The position numbers were made by a program, and so were the translations under genes. From contig OZ220491.1 in NCBI GenBank assembly GCA_965116195.1, positions 310,001-374,000 of the forward strand: 64,000 nucleotides of DNA, read 5' to 3'. The DNA is from Aldehydirespirator sp965116195. Lineage in GTDB: Bacteria > Actinomycetota > Acidimicrobiia > Acidimicrobiales > Aldehydirespiratoraceae. The notes under the pieces are model-generated. The model saw only the letters and a program-made list of their open reading frames with translations. It did no database searches and was not told where the DNA came from. Shown piece by piece: positions 26,452 to 35,508 of the stretch (position 1 is its first letter; every line of letters begins with the position of its first letter).

Positions 26452-28260
26452 ATGAGCCACACCGCAGGACAATTGATCGCCAAAGCACTGAAGGCCTACG
26501 GAGTGCCATACGTCACGGGTCTACCGGGGCACGGCAACTGGAGTTTGCTTGACGCGTTCTGTGACGATGACTGCAAGATGCCGTTTGTCCAGGTCTTCCA
26601 CGAACAGTCGGCCGTTCACATCGCGGACGCCCACTACCGCGTGACGGGTCAGCCCATTGCAGCGACCACCTCTATCGGCCCTGGCTCGACGAACACCGTG
26701 ATCGGGCTCGCCACTGCCTACGCAGATTCCACGTCGCTGCTGCTGTTGACCGGTTCCACCGCAACCCACATGCGAAATCACGGCGTGATGCAGGAGCTTG
26801 ACCGGTTCCATTCGCCGGACTTCCCCGCCATCTCGGCAGCCGTGACCAAGCGAAACTTCGAGATGGTGAAGGCCATTGAGGTGCCGTTCTTGATGCACCG
26901 GGCCTTCAACGCAATGTTGTCGGGCCGTCGAGGCCCAGTTCACATCGAGATACCGCTGGATGTCCAGGTTGAGCAGGCTGATGTGGATATCGCCGAGCTC
27001 AACCATCGGATTCCGCTCGGTCGCCTCCGTGCTGACGAAGACGCGATCAACGCAGCGGTCGAGCTGCTGCTTGATGCCGAGCGCCCGTGCATCGTGGCCG
27101 GCGGAGGGGCCGTCATGTCGGACTCCACGCCCGAACTACAGGCTCTCGCGGAGCGCCTCGGGATCCCCGTCGTGTACACCTGGAACGGCAAGGGAGCATT
27201 GTCTGACGACCATCCCCGCAATGCTGGCACGGCAGGATGGCCTGGCTCGACACCGGGCAACACAGTGGCCGCCAATGCCGATGTCGTGTTGTCTTTGGGC
27301 TGCAAGTTCACCGATTGGTCGGCTTCATCGTGGCGAAAGGGCGCGACCTTCTCCCTCCCGCCCGGGAAGCTCATTCAAGTTGACATTGATGCCAACGAGA
27401 TCGGCAAGAACTACCCGGCAGAGGTCGGCATCGTGGCGGACGTGAAGTCGGCGCTTGCGGACATGCTGGCCGCTGTCTCCAAAGCTGACGAGGAGCGTGC
27501 GCTTACCGCCCGATCGGGATACCTGGACGAGATCGTCGGTCTCAAGTCCAGGTGGGAGGAGACCTTGGCCCCGCGACGGTACCACGACGGGTCGCCCACC
27601 ACCATGCTCAGAGTTCTCCATGAGCTTCGGCAGGTTCTGCCCCGTAACGGCATTGTCACCGTCGGATCGGGCCATCCGCAGTCGTCAACCAAGCAGGCAT
27701 TCCCGGTCTATGAGCCGCGAACACACATCACGTCAGGCAGTTTCTCGCCGATGGGGTTCGCAGTGCCGGCAGCGATCGGTGCCAAGCTTGCTGTGCCGGA
27801 CACGCCGGTGGTCTGCATCGTCGGAGACGGAGACTTCATGATGACGATGCAGGAACTTGCCATGTGTGTCATGTACGACATTCCTGTCGTCTTCGTGATC
27901 TTGAACAACAAGGGATTCATCTCGATTCGCGACGGCCAGGTAGGCCTCATGACCCGACAGATCGGATCCGAGTTCAACGACACCACCGGAAACGAGTACT
28001 CCGTGGAGTTCGCGGAGCTGGCCGGGACCTTCGGGTTTGAGCAGACCTACAAGGTCTCCTCCCCGGACAAGTTGCGTGACGCGCTACGACGTGCGATCGA
28101 GTCGAACGAACCGGCCGTTGTGGAGACAATCATCACCCGCGATGCCTCTATCGCTGCTGCCGAGGTCGTCGGATGGTGGGACTTCCCACTTCTACCGACC
28201 GCTCCCACCGCGGCACGGGCTGACTACGAACTGGCCCTTGCCGAAGAACAGCATCTCTAG
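26452..28260 (+). CDS. Thiamine diphosphate-dependent enzyme (acetolactate synthase-like)
   Basis: The 602-residue protein has the three domains of the pyruvate-oxidase/acetohydroxyacid-synthase superfamily. The N-terminal PYR domain has the cofactor-activating Glu51 in VFHEQSAVHIADA, the central domain has GIPVVYTWNGKGALSDDHPR and SLGCKFTDW, and the C-terminal PP domain has the ThDP motif GDGDF...NNKGF. It starts at ATG 26452, eight bases after GGAAAGGA. It could decarboxylate or carboligate a 2-oxo acid formed downstream of the HpsN-like enzyme, as sulfopyruvate decarboxylase or sulfoacetaldehyde acetyltransferase do in sulfonate pathways, but its sequence is not diagnostic for either. No ilvN-type small subunit is nearby. 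Confidence 0.82.
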   Translation: MSHTAGQLIAKALKAYGVPYVTGLPGHGNWSLLDAFCDDDCKMPFVQVFHEQSAVHIADAHYRVTGQPIAATTSIGPGSTNTVIGLATAYADSTSLLLLTGSTATHMRNHGVMQELDRFHSPDFPAISAAVTKRNFEMVKAIEVPFLMHRAFNAMLSGRRGPVHIEIPLDVQVEQADVDIAELNHRIPLGRLRADEDAINAAVELLLDAERPCIVAGGGAVMSDSTPELQALAERLGIPVVYTWNGKGALSDDHPRNAGTAGWPGSTPGNTVAANADVVLSLGCKFTDWSASSWRKGATFSLPPGKLIQVDIDANEIGKNYPAEVGIVADVKSALADMLAAVSKADEERALTARSGYLDEIVGLKSRWEETLAPRRYHDGSPTTMLRVLHELRQVLPRNGIVTVGSGHPQSSTKQAFPVYEPRTHITSGSFSPMGFAVPAAIGAKLAVPDTPVVCIVGDGDFMMTMQELAMCVMYDIPVVFVILNNKGFISIRDGQVGLMTRQIGSEFNDTTGNEYSVEFAELAGTFGFEQTYKVSSPDKLRDALRRAIESNEPAVVETIITRDASIAAAEVVGWWDFPLLPTAPTAARADYELALAEEQHL

Positions 28261-28293
28261 GCCGACGACTGAGGACGGGCGAGGCTTGGTGAG

Positions 28294-29343
28294 ATGACCC
28301 CTACGAGCAACATGCAACGCCTGGCTGTGGCCTCGCAACCGTTGACGCGCGGTGCGGTGGCCGGGCTGCTGGTTGGGCAGCGCACCGGCCGTCAGGCTGC
28401 TCTGCTCGTGGTGAAGACCGCAGCGCTGGGGTGGGTCACCTACCACGTCGTCTCACAATCATTCGTGATCGGCGACCGGTCCCTGCTCGTGCTCTTGAAC
28501 GGTCTCACCGCGGCCGGCCTGTACTTCTTGATGGCCAGTGGTTTCACACTGGTTTTCGGGCTGGTACGGGTAACGAACCTTGCACATGGTGGCCTGTATC
28601 TTCTCGGAGGCTATGTCGCGTTGTCAACGCAACGGACAACCGGCAACTGGCTGGCTGCGGTGGGTCTGGGGGCGATGTTCGCTGGTGGTCTGAGCGTTGT
28701 CCTCTATCTCCTTCTTCGTCGCCTGCGAGGTGATGGGCTGCGAGAGACCATGCTGACGCTGGGTGCCGCGATCGTCATGGCAGATCAAGCGCTCGCTCGC
28801 TGGGGCGGGATCCCCTCGGACCTTTACCCTCCCTCATTCCTTCAGGGCTCTCTTGACCTACCGGGCAGCAACCTCCTCTATCCCAAGTTCCGGCTCGCAG
28901 TGATGGGCCTCGCACTGCTTGCGGGTCTTGTGATCTGGATTGTCCTGTTCCGAACCCGACTCGGCATGAGGATTCGTGCCGGGGTTGCCGATCCGGACAT
29001 GGTGTCGATCCTCGGGATTCGCGTTGAGGTCGTGTTCTGCACCGCGTTCGTCCTGGCTGGGATGCTTGCAGGCGTTGCCGGCGCTGCTGGTGGGACGTAT
29101 CTGTCGCTCGCCCAAGGCGAGGACAACAGAATCCTGTTGGCATCGCTGATTGTCGTGATCGCCGGTGGACTCGGCAGCATCAGCGGTGCGGCCATTGCCT
29201 CCGTCGTGGTCGGATTGGTCGAGGCGTTCGCGCAGACACACCACCCGATCTTCAGCGTCCTGATTACGTTCGGCACGCTGATCGCCATCTTGGCGTTGCG
29301 TCCGTACGGACTGATGTGGAGGGCGACGGATGAACGGCAGTAG
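28294..29343 (+). CDS. Branched-chain amino acid-type ABC transporter permease (LivH family)
   Basis: This inner-membrane permease pairs with the LivM-like protein downstream. About eight hydrophobic segments are visible, with the family signatures LNGLTAAGLYFLMASGFTLV and FGLVRVTNLAHGGLYLLGGY near residues 68-110 and a late GGLGSISGAAIASVVVGLVE. A longer than usual N-terminus (about 60 residues with one extra hydrophobic segment) precedes the conserved core. ATG 28294 is 33 bases after the ThDP enzyme. The last 14 bases overlap livM, pointing to translational coupling. Confidence 0.9.
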   Translation: MTPTSNMQRLAVASQPLTRGAVAGLLVGQRTGRQAALLVVKTAALGWVTYHVVSQSFVIGDRSLLVLLNGLTAAGLYFLMASGFTLVFGLVRVTNLAHGGLYLLGGYVALSTQRTTGNWLAAVGLGAMFAGGLSVVLYLLLRRLRGDGLRETMLTLGAAIVMADQALARWGGIPSDLYPPSFLQGSLDLPGSNLLYPKFRLAVMGLALLAGLVIWIVLFRTRLGMRIRAGVADPDMVSILGIRVEVVFCTAFVLAGMLAGVAGAAGGTYLSLAQGEDNRILLASLIVVIAGGLGSISGAAIASVVVGLVEAFAQTHHPIFSVLITFGTLIAILALRPYGLMWRATDERQ

Positions 29344-30352
29344 CCGGTCGCTCGGTTGGTTGGCGGCACTCCCCGCGACAGGTGCAGCGATCGCAGTAGT
29401 ACCGGCACTCGTGTCGGACTTCTTCTTGCTGCAGATCGTCGTCAAGTCGTTGTGGCTGGGGATCGTCGGTGCCAGCCTGGCTTTTCTGGTTGGCCAGGCA
29501 GGCTTGATTTCGCTGGCACAAACCGCCGTGTCCGGGACATCCGGGTACGTGATGGCGATCCTCGTACTTGACCATGGCTGGAGCATCTGGGTCGCGGTTG
29601 CACTGGCAGTCGCAGCAGGTCCGGTCGCCGGTCTGGTCGTGGGCGTTGTCAGTCGCCGGTCCTCGGACCTCTACCTGATGATGCTGACGTTGGCCATCGG
29701 TGTGTTCGGTTTCTTCTTCGCTCAGCAATACCAACCCATCACCCGGGGCCACACCGGGTTCAACGGCTTCGATGCGCCGACGTTCTTTGGCGTTGATCTC
29801 AACGACCGGACACCGCTCTATGTCTTCAGCGCTGTGGCGGCGGTACTGGTTGTCGTTGGATTTCGGTTTGTGATGACGACGCGCGCCGGCTTGGCCTACA
29901 GAGGACTCCGAGACAACCGGAAGCGGCTAAAGGCCCTCGGCTACAGCACTGAAGCGACCACGGTCTCAGCGTTCACGGTTGCTGGATTCGCTGCAGGTGT
30001 CGGCGGGGTCATTTCAGTTTGGTACAACGGCGCGATCTCGCCGGGGTCTGTTGACATCACCCGCATCATCGAGTTGTTGATCGTGGTGACGATCGGCGGC
30101 GCGCTCCGGATCGAGGGAGCGTTCCTCGGAGCGTTCGCGGTCACATTGCTCCAAAACTATGCGAGCGATTACACAAATCGCGTTGACACGCTTGTGGGCG
30201 TTGTCTTCATGATCGTCGTTTTGTTCTCCCAGCACGGTCTCATTGGTCTCCTGCTGGGCACCAGGTCTCAAGCGCAACGGGCGCTTGGGTTGATCCGGGA
30301 CCAACCTCTGGTTCCGGAGGGGTCAGGCGATGGGCACCGGTCCGTCGCCTGA
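29330..30352 (+). CDS. Branched-chain amino acid-type ABC transporter permease (LivM family)
   Basis: This is the second permease of the Liv-type importer, 340 residues with eight to ten membrane helices. LivM-family features are VGQAGLISLAQTAVSGTSGY near residue 50, the cytoplasmic coupling loop RAGLAYRGLRDNRKRLKALG and IIELLIVVTIGGALRIEGAF. It overlaps the LivH gene by 14 bases and is followed at 57 bases by the substrate-binding protein. Confidence 0.9.
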   Translation: MNGSSRSLGWLAALPATGAAIAVVPALVSDFFLLQIVVKSLWLGIVGASLAFLVGQAGLISLAQTAVSGTSGYVMAILVLDHGWSIWVAVALAVAAGPVAGLVVGVVSRRSSDLYLMMLTLAIGVFGFFFAQQYQPITRGHTGFNGFDAPTFFGVDLNDRTPLYVFSAVAAVLVVVGFRFVMTTRAGLAYRGLRDNRKRLKALGYSTEATTVSAFTVAGFAAGVGGVISVWYNGAISPGSVDITRIIELLIVVTIGGALRIEGAFLGAFAVTLLQNYASDYTNRVDTLVGVVFMIVVLFSQHGLIGLLLGTRSQAQRALGLIRDQPLVPEGSGDGHRSVA

Positions 30353-30408
30353 GCAAGCAACTCAACCGCGAGAACATCGTGGTTGTTGACAACAGGAAGG
30401 AACCTTTC

Positions 30409-31827
30409 ATGCGAACACCCACATTGAGGTCGCTGTGGCGGCTTCTTGCCATCGTCGCGGCGCTCGGCCTGATCGCCGCAGCCTGCGGCGATGACGATGA
30501 CACGGCCAGCGACGACATTCAGTTAGCAACGTCCGTTCCCGCCGGTGCTGAGGACACCGACGGGAACACCACCGACGAGCCTGCTGACGACACAACCGCC
30601 GAAGACGAGGCCCCGGATGACGATGGTGCTATGAATGCTACCGAGAGCATCACGATCGGTGCCATCTCAACCCTTGACGGCCCCTTCGCTGCGCTCGGTG
30701 ACTTCTCGATGCACGGTGTCAAGTTGGCGTTATTGGAGTACGGCGGCGTGCTTGACGGAACCGACACGCGCGACGGCGTGTCGGGTGCGACGGTGGCCGG
30801 CATCGAGATCAACCTCTTGATTGAAGGGTCCGATGCAACGCCTGACGTTGCGGTGGAAGCGACCCGGAAGATGGTCGAGCAGGGCGGGGCCGACATCATT
30901 GTCGGTCCGCTGTCCGGCGATGAGGGTCTGGCCCTCAAGGACTACATCCGGGACATGCCCGAGGTCACGCTCGTCAACGGTACCTCCGCATCGCAGGACC
31001 TGACGCTGCGGGACCCGGCACCCAACGTGTTCCGTTTCGGCGGCGACGGGGCCATGTGGACATTCGGAGTCGGCACCTATGCCTACGAGACACTGGGGTA
31101 CCGCAACATTGCAGTCATCGCGGAGGACTACTCCTATCCCTACGACCAGGTCGGCGCCGTGCTTTCGGAGTTCTGCTCGGCCGGCGGTTCTGTAGCCGAG
31201 AGGATCTGGGTGCCGCTCGGGACGCAGGATTATTCGTCGTTCGTGGCGCAGATTCCAGACGATGTGGATGCGGTCTTTTTTGCCATGGGCGGGACCGACG
31301 CGATCAACTTTGTCAAGCAGTACGATGAGTTCACGGGTCAGGCGATCCCGCTGATCGCAGGTCCGACGGCTGTTGATCAGTCGGTGTTGGACGAGCTTGG
31401 TGATCGTGCCGAGGGCCTCGTTTCATCCGGCCCGGTGGTTGACGACTCAGGCCTCGCAGCGTTTGATGAGTTCGCCGCGACGTTGGACGAAGTGTTCCCG
31501 GGCCAGACCCCGAACACCTTCAATGTCTATTACTACATCGCGATGAAGTCGGTGCTTCAGGCCCTTGAGGAGGTCGGCGCTGACATCAGCGACGGCAGTG
31601 CTGCGTTCCAGGCCGCCCTCGCTGAGCAGGCTTGGGAGACTCCGATCGGCCCGGTCGTCCTGGACGAGAATCGGCAGGCCGTCGTTGACATGTACCTGCG
31701 TCAGGTGCAGGAAGGGGCGCAGGTCACCATCAAGACGCTTCCCCAGGTCAACGCAACCCTTGGCTTCCCAGCCGAAGACTACATCGCCCAGGGCAGCTTC
31801 AGCCGCGACAACCCGGCCTGTAGCTAG
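30409..31827 (+). CDS. Substrate-binding lipoprotein of Liv-type ABC transporter
   Basis: This extracellular solute receptor feeds the permeases encoded just before it. ATG 30409 follows AGGAAGGA and opens a lipoprotein signal (MRTPTLRSLWRLL, hydrophobic core, lipobox IAAAC), then an acidic Asp/Glu/Thr-rich linker of about 55 residues. The type I periplasmic-binding fold of the LivJ family follows (SITIGAISTLDGPFAALGDF; GGADIIVGPLSGDEGLALKD; NIAVIAEDYSYPYDQVGAVL; VDAVFFAMGGTDAINFVKQY). The 472-residue length reflects the linker. The family binds amino acids, amides, urea or organic sulfonates and acids; the bound ligand is not evident. Confidence 0.92.
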   Translation: MRTPTLRSLWRLLAIVAALGLIAAACGDDDDTASDDIQLATSVPAGAEDTDGNTTDEPADDTTAEDEAPDDDGAMNATESITIGAISTLDGPFAALGDFSMHGVKLALLEYGGVLDGTDTRDGVSGATVAGIEINLLIEGSDATPDVAVEATRKMVEQGGADIIVGPLSGDEGLALKDYIRDMPEVTLVNGTSASQDLTLRDPAPNVFRFGGDGAMWTFGVGTYAYETLGYRNIAVIAEDYSYPYDQVGAVLSEFCSAGGSVAERIWVPLGTQDYSSFVAQIPDDVDAVFFAMGGTDAINFVKQYDEFTGQAIPLIAGPTAVDQSVLDELGDRAEGLVSSGPVVDDSGLAAFDEFAATLDEVFPGQTPNTFNVYYYIAMKSVLQALEEVGADISDGSAAFQAALAEQAWETPIGPVVLDENRQAVVDMYLRQVQEGAQVTIKTLPQVNATLGFPAEDYIAQGSFSRDNPACS

Positions 31828-31856
31828 TTCCAAGGTGGCAGTGAGGGCTCCTCGAC

Positions 31857-32663
31857 ATGTTCAAGTCTGACGATGACAGCAAGCACTCGTATCGGCCCTT
31901 GTTGGTGGAGAGTGTTTCGCGGTCTTTCGAAGGCCTCCGGGCCGTCTACAATGTCAGCTTCACGGTTGATGTCGGGGAGCGCCTCGCTGTGCTCGGCCCC
32001 AACGGTGCCGGCAAGTCAACTCTGTTCAACCTGATATGCGGAGATCTTGCTGTTGATGCCGGGACAGTCACTCTGAAGGGAGAGGATGTCACTTCTCTCG
32101 CTCTACATCATCGGGTGAGGAGGGGGCTTGCGCGGACCTACCAGACATCATCGGTGTTCGACGATCTGACAGTCCGTGAGCACTTGACGCTCGCGAGCCA
32201 GGGTCCACGCCGTGGCCGTTTGTCGCTTTTGGGCAGACCAAGTGGGAGTGAAGCCCGACTCAGACATCTGTCGCAGGCGACCCGTGTCGGGCTAGCCGAA
32301 CGTCTCAACGACCCGGCTTCAGCTTTGAGCCATGGCGAGTTGCGACAACTTGAGGTGGGCATGGCCCTCGCCGCTGAGCCGAGTGTGGTTCTGCTTGATG
32401 AACCCGCTGCTGGGCTCTCGGCTGACGAACGCAAGCGCTTGACGGAGCTGCTGCTCAACCTGGAACCTGACATCTCCGTGGTGCTGGTTGAACATGACAT
32501 GGATGTCGCTTTGACAGTGGCTGAGCGGGTCCTCGTTCTCAATCGGGGTGCGGTGGTCGCAGAGGGCACGCCAGACGAGATCGAAAGCGACCCGCTCGTG
32601 CAGGCAATCTATCTGGGTGAACAACACGAGAATCCGCTTGAGCAACAGGCTTGCTCAGCGTGA
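31857..32663 (+). CDS. ABC transporter ATP-binding protein (LivG family)
   Basis: This is one of the two ATPases of the Liv-type importer. It has Walker A GPNGAGKST near residue 47, the Q-loop in LARTYQTSSVF, a signature that reads LSHGELRQLE instead of the canonical LSGGQ, Walker B VVLLDEPAAGL, and the H-loop VLVEHDMD. The rest matches LivG (FDDLTVREHLTLA). The protein is 268 residues long, a normal length. Confidence 0.92.
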   Translation: MFKSDDDSKHSYRPLLVESVSRSFEGLRAVYNVSFTVDVGERLAVLGPNGAGKSTLFNLICGDLAVDAGTVTLKGEDVTSLALHHRVRRGLARTYQTSSVFDDLTVREHLTLASQGPRRGRLSLLGRPSGSEARLRHLSQATRVGLAERLNDPASALSHGELRQLEVGMALAAEPSVVLLDEPAAGLSADERKRLTELLLNLEPDISVVLVEHDMDVALTVAERVLVLNRGAVVAEGTPDEIESDPLVQAIYLGEQHENPLEQQACSA

Positions 32664-32672
32664 AGGCTCAGT

Positions 32673-33392
32673 GTGAAGGATCATCCCTTGTTTGATGTCG
32701 CGGTCACCCATGCCGCCTACGGCACCGCCACCGTCCTCCACAACATCTCGTTCTCCATGCACGTGGAGTCCGTGTCGATCGTCGGCAGGAACGGCATGGG
32801 CAAGTCGACACTGTGCAGAGTTGTCACCGGCATGCACTCCAACGCCGCTGGGTCAATCAGGCTTCACGGCCGAGAACTCCTTGGTCGTCGCCCCACGCAG
32901 ATCGGGCGATCAGGCATCGGCTACGTACCACAAGGCCGACGGGTCTTCGCCACACTCACAGTGGACGAACACTTCGCCATGCTGGGGTCACACCAGTCGA
33001 AGGGCTGGCCAACTGAACGCCTTTACACGTTGTTCCCGAAGCTGAAAGAACGGCGCCGACACCTTGGAGGGAACCTGTCGGGCGGAGAACAACAGATGCT
33101 TGCGATCGCAAGAGCGATTGCGGTCGGCCCGAAACTGCTGATCATGGATGAGCCTTCCGAAGGCCTTGCTCCCGTCGTTGTCAACGATCTCATCAAGGCA
33201 TGCGGCACGCTCACGGATCAAGAAGAGATCAACCTCATCGTCGTTGAACAGAACCTCCATGTCGCCACACGCCTGGCTGACCGAATTCTGGTCATGGCTC
33301 ACGGGGAGATCGTGGCCGACCTCTCCACCGCGGAGTTCCATTCGCGACCCGATCTCCAGGAGCGCTACCTCGGCGTCTCCCGATCTGGCTAG
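32673..33392 (+). CDS. ABC transporter ATP-binding protein (LivF family)
   Basis: This second ATPase completes the importer. It has Walker A GRNGMGKST, GIGYVPQGRRVFATLTVDEH (typical of LivF), signature LSGGEQQML, Walker B LLIMDEPSEGL and H-loop VVEQN, with Gln in place of the usual His as is common in LivF. It begins with GTG 32673, nine bases after livG. It is the last gene of the operon; the next gene is convergent. Confidence 0.92.
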   Translation: MKDHPLFDVAVTHAAYGTATVLHNISFSMHVESVSIVGRNGMGKSTLCRVVTGMHSNAAGSIRLHGRELLGRRPTQIGRSGIGYVPQGRRVFATLTVDEHFAMLGSHQSKGWPTERLYTLFPKLKERRRHLGGNLSGGEQQMLAIARAIAVGPKLLIMDEPSEGLAPVVVNDLIKACGTLTDQEEINLIVVEQNLHVATRLADRILVMAHGEIVADLSTAEFHSRPDLQERYLGVSRSG

Positions 33393-33622
33393 GCCGGACG
33401 TCGCAGGACGTTGGGAGATCTCCGGCGTTGGCCGGACATCTGGGAAGGGCGGGAATTCCCTGGTGTTGGCTCAGTTCCGGTTCCCGATACCTGCGCCTCG
33501 TCGAAATCTGTGCGGCTGCACCCCCTGCACCCCGATGGCGGCTTTATCGCCTCCACATGAGGGGCACATGTTCAATGGCTTGAGACGCGATTACGACGCG
33601 ACGGTGCGAGACGGAGGTTCGT
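33393..33622. other. Convergent spacer, nothing recognised
   Basis: This is a 230-base gap between the end of the transporter operon and the convergent hydrolase gene. I see no gene and no convincing terminator hairpin with a T-run. Confidence 0.4.
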
Positions 33623-34576
33623 TCAGCGCAGCAGATCAGCGATCCAGGCGTCAAGGCGGTTTTTGTGGGTGTCGGTCATCTTTGTGGGCAAGGCCATGAA
33701 GCCGTGAGGTGCGTCCGGGTAGACGGCCAACTCAACCTGACATTCAGATGCCGCCAGACGGGCCGCCATGAACAGCGAGTCATCGAGCAGATGGTCGGCG
33801 GTGCCCACCGACAGCAGGCACGGAGGCAGCCCTCGCAAGTCCCCGAACAGTGGTGACACATCGGGATTGCGACGCTGGTCTGCGTTCAGATGCCCCACGA
33901 AGAACTCGGTCATCATCAGTAGTTGACTCGAACTCAACAGGTCGGGATGTCCGCCGTTGTTGTACACCGACGGTGTGCCCCGCAGGTCATAGCAGCCGAA
34001 CACCAGGTTGGCTCCCAGCACCGAATTGACGGCGTTGTGACGGTCACGCAGTCGCAACATGGTGACCGCAGCCAGATGCGCGCCGGCGGACTCCCCGGCC
34101 ATGAGCAGGCGGTCGGTGCCCCACTCATCCTGGCCGTGTTCGAGCATCCACAGTGCCGCAGCCTCGCAGTCGTCGGGAGCGGCGGGGTAGGGGTGTTCGG
34201 GTGCCAGTCGGTAGTCCACGGACAGTACTGCCAGGTCGTGGGTCAGGGCCAGGTGTTCGTTGCTGCTGTCGCTCATGGCTGGGTCACCGGTGCTCCAGCC
34301 GCCCCCGTGGATGTGCAACAGCATCGCTTGGGGCGTGTCGGGCACGAGCAGTCGCACCGGCAGGTCACCCCCCGGGTCCGGGATCACGCTGTTGGTTGCC
34401 AGGGTTGAGACGGTTGCCTGGCTTGTCAGGGTCTGTATCGCTTGGCGGAGTGCCTGGGCTCGCCCCATGTCATCTTCGGGCAGCACTCCGGCCAGGTCCT
34501 CCACAGATGGCAGCATTTCCAGCCAGGTTCGTGCCTCGGGGCGGAGGCACTCCATCTGGTCATCCCATAGTCGCAT
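33623..34576 (-). CDS. Alpha/beta hydrolase (HSL-like esterase)
   Basis: This is a 317-residue carboxylesterase-type enzyme of the hormone-sensitive-lipase family. The oxyanion-hole motif HIHGGGW is near residue 110, the nucleophile elbow GESAG follows, and the acid and base of the triad are likely in TADHLLDD and DAPHGF near the C-terminus. The segment SVDYRLAPEHPYPAAPDDCE is typical of the family. ATG 34576 is preceded by AGGAG at six bases; the frame extends upstream without function. The start region has been duplicated 76 bases upstream. The natural ester substrate is unknown. Confidence 0.88.
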   Translation of the reverse strand: MRLWDDQMECLRPEARTWLEMLPSVEDLAGVLPEDDMGRAQALRQAIQTLTSQATVSTLATNSVIPDPGGDLPVRLLVPDTPQAMLLHIHGGGWSTGDPAMSDSSNEHLALTHDLAVLSVDYRLAPEHPYPAAPDDCEAAALWMLEHGQDEWGTDRLLMAGESAGAHLAAVTMLRLRDRHNAVNSVLGANLVFGCYDLRGTPSVYNNGGHPDLLSSSQLLMMTEFFVGHLNADQRRNPDVSPLFGDLRGLPPCLLSVGTADHLLDDSLFMAARLAASECQVELAVYPDAPHGFMALPTKMTDTHKNRLDAWIADLLR

Positions 34577-34686
34577 CTGTTGCTCCTGTGTGTCACTTTG
34601 TGTGGGGTTGACGACAAGCGGCGGCTTGGCGAAGGGCTGGAAGATGTCGCATCTGTTGCTCCTGTGTATCAATTTGTGTGGTTTGC
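34571..34686 (-). repeat. Duplicated hydrolase start with 19-codon upstream ORF
   Basis: Bases 34571-34610 (ribosome site and ATG of the hydrolase) are repeated with few changes at 34647-34686, a 76-base offset. The upstream copy retains the AGGAG and ATG (34652) and encodes MRHLPALRQAAACRQPHTK, stopping at 34593, 16 bases before the true start. The hydrolase therefore has an upstream ORF driven by a copy of its own ribosome site. Confidence 0.7.
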
Positions 34687-34936
34687 CGCCGACCGCGGCG
34701 TGTCGGTTGTCCGCGACCGCCACCCAGACAGGTACCAGCCCTCTTTGACCTGTTGCTGCCGACCGCAGTACCTCTGTTGATCGCGTACCCGCTGCAAGGT
34801 GGTCGTGATTGGTTGCGAAGGCTTCCACACACGATCACGCTGATGGTGGCAATTGGTGAGGGTAAGGCCGGTTCAGTGGCAATGGCGGCAACTTCGGCTA
34901 CCCTTCATCATCCATCAAGTCCTCTTGATGGGCCAT

Positions 34937-35020
34937 GTCGGAGTGGCGGAATAGGAAGACGCGCTAGCTTGAGGGGCTAGTGCCCCAAGGGGCGTGGGGG
35001 TTCAAGTCCCCCCTCCGACA
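34937..35020 (+). tRNA. tRNA-Leu (anticodon GAG)
   Basis: An 84-base class II tRNA. The acceptor stem GTCGGAG pairs with CTCCGAC (35013-35019), followed by discriminator A at 35020. The anticodon stem CTAGC/GCTAG encloses the loop TTGAGGG with anticodon GAG, there is a long variable arm (around TGCCCCAAGGGGCG), and the T arm is GGGGG-TTCAAGT-CCCCC. CCA is not encoded. It sits at the left border of the defence island; I found no second copy of its 3' end that would mark an attachment site. Confidence 0.95.
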
Positions 35021-35508
35021 CACTCGTCAGCACGAACGTCAGATCCCGCAGAGACCTGCCTCCCTCGGATGCTGAACGATTGACAGCAAGTACCTCAGAT
35101 GGACATCGCTGGACAAGGCCTTGGGTCTTGCTCTGTTGGCGCTCAACTGACGGAGTCGCCCGACTGTTTGACGGAGGGGTTGGGTTTCGTTGTGAGGGAA
35201 CGCTAAGTGGAGCCGTGATGACGTTTGAGTTGATAACCGTGCGTTGTCATATCGGTGATGATCTTTCAGATAAATCTCGCGAATCTGTATGGTAGGACAA
35301 TGGTCCTCCATACACATGCACGATCAACCCGTCCCGTTGGACGATCGGTTGCTGGCGTGAGGTGTCGGCTGGGTCAACCCATGGAGTTCGCCCTTGGGGA
35401 AGGTCACGGCTGGGCGACTGCTGCGCGTGCATGGCGTGAATTCCGAAGGTCCAGCGTGGAACGGATGTAGCGACAGGAGTCGGGGCCGAAGTGTTTCAGG
35501 ACTACACC
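35021..35508. other. Leader region of the defence island, no gene
   Basis: These 490 bases between tRNA-Leu and the first island gene contain only short frames without family resemblance. Composition becomes more A+T-rich around 35220-35290, where a promoter for the island would be expected, but I could not identify a -35/-10 pair with proper spacing. Confidence 0.4.

Noticed and set aside
34937..35020. tRNA-Leu as the attachment site of an integrated island.
   Set aside because: No integrase is present and I could not find a second copy of the tRNA 3' end near 51300-52600.
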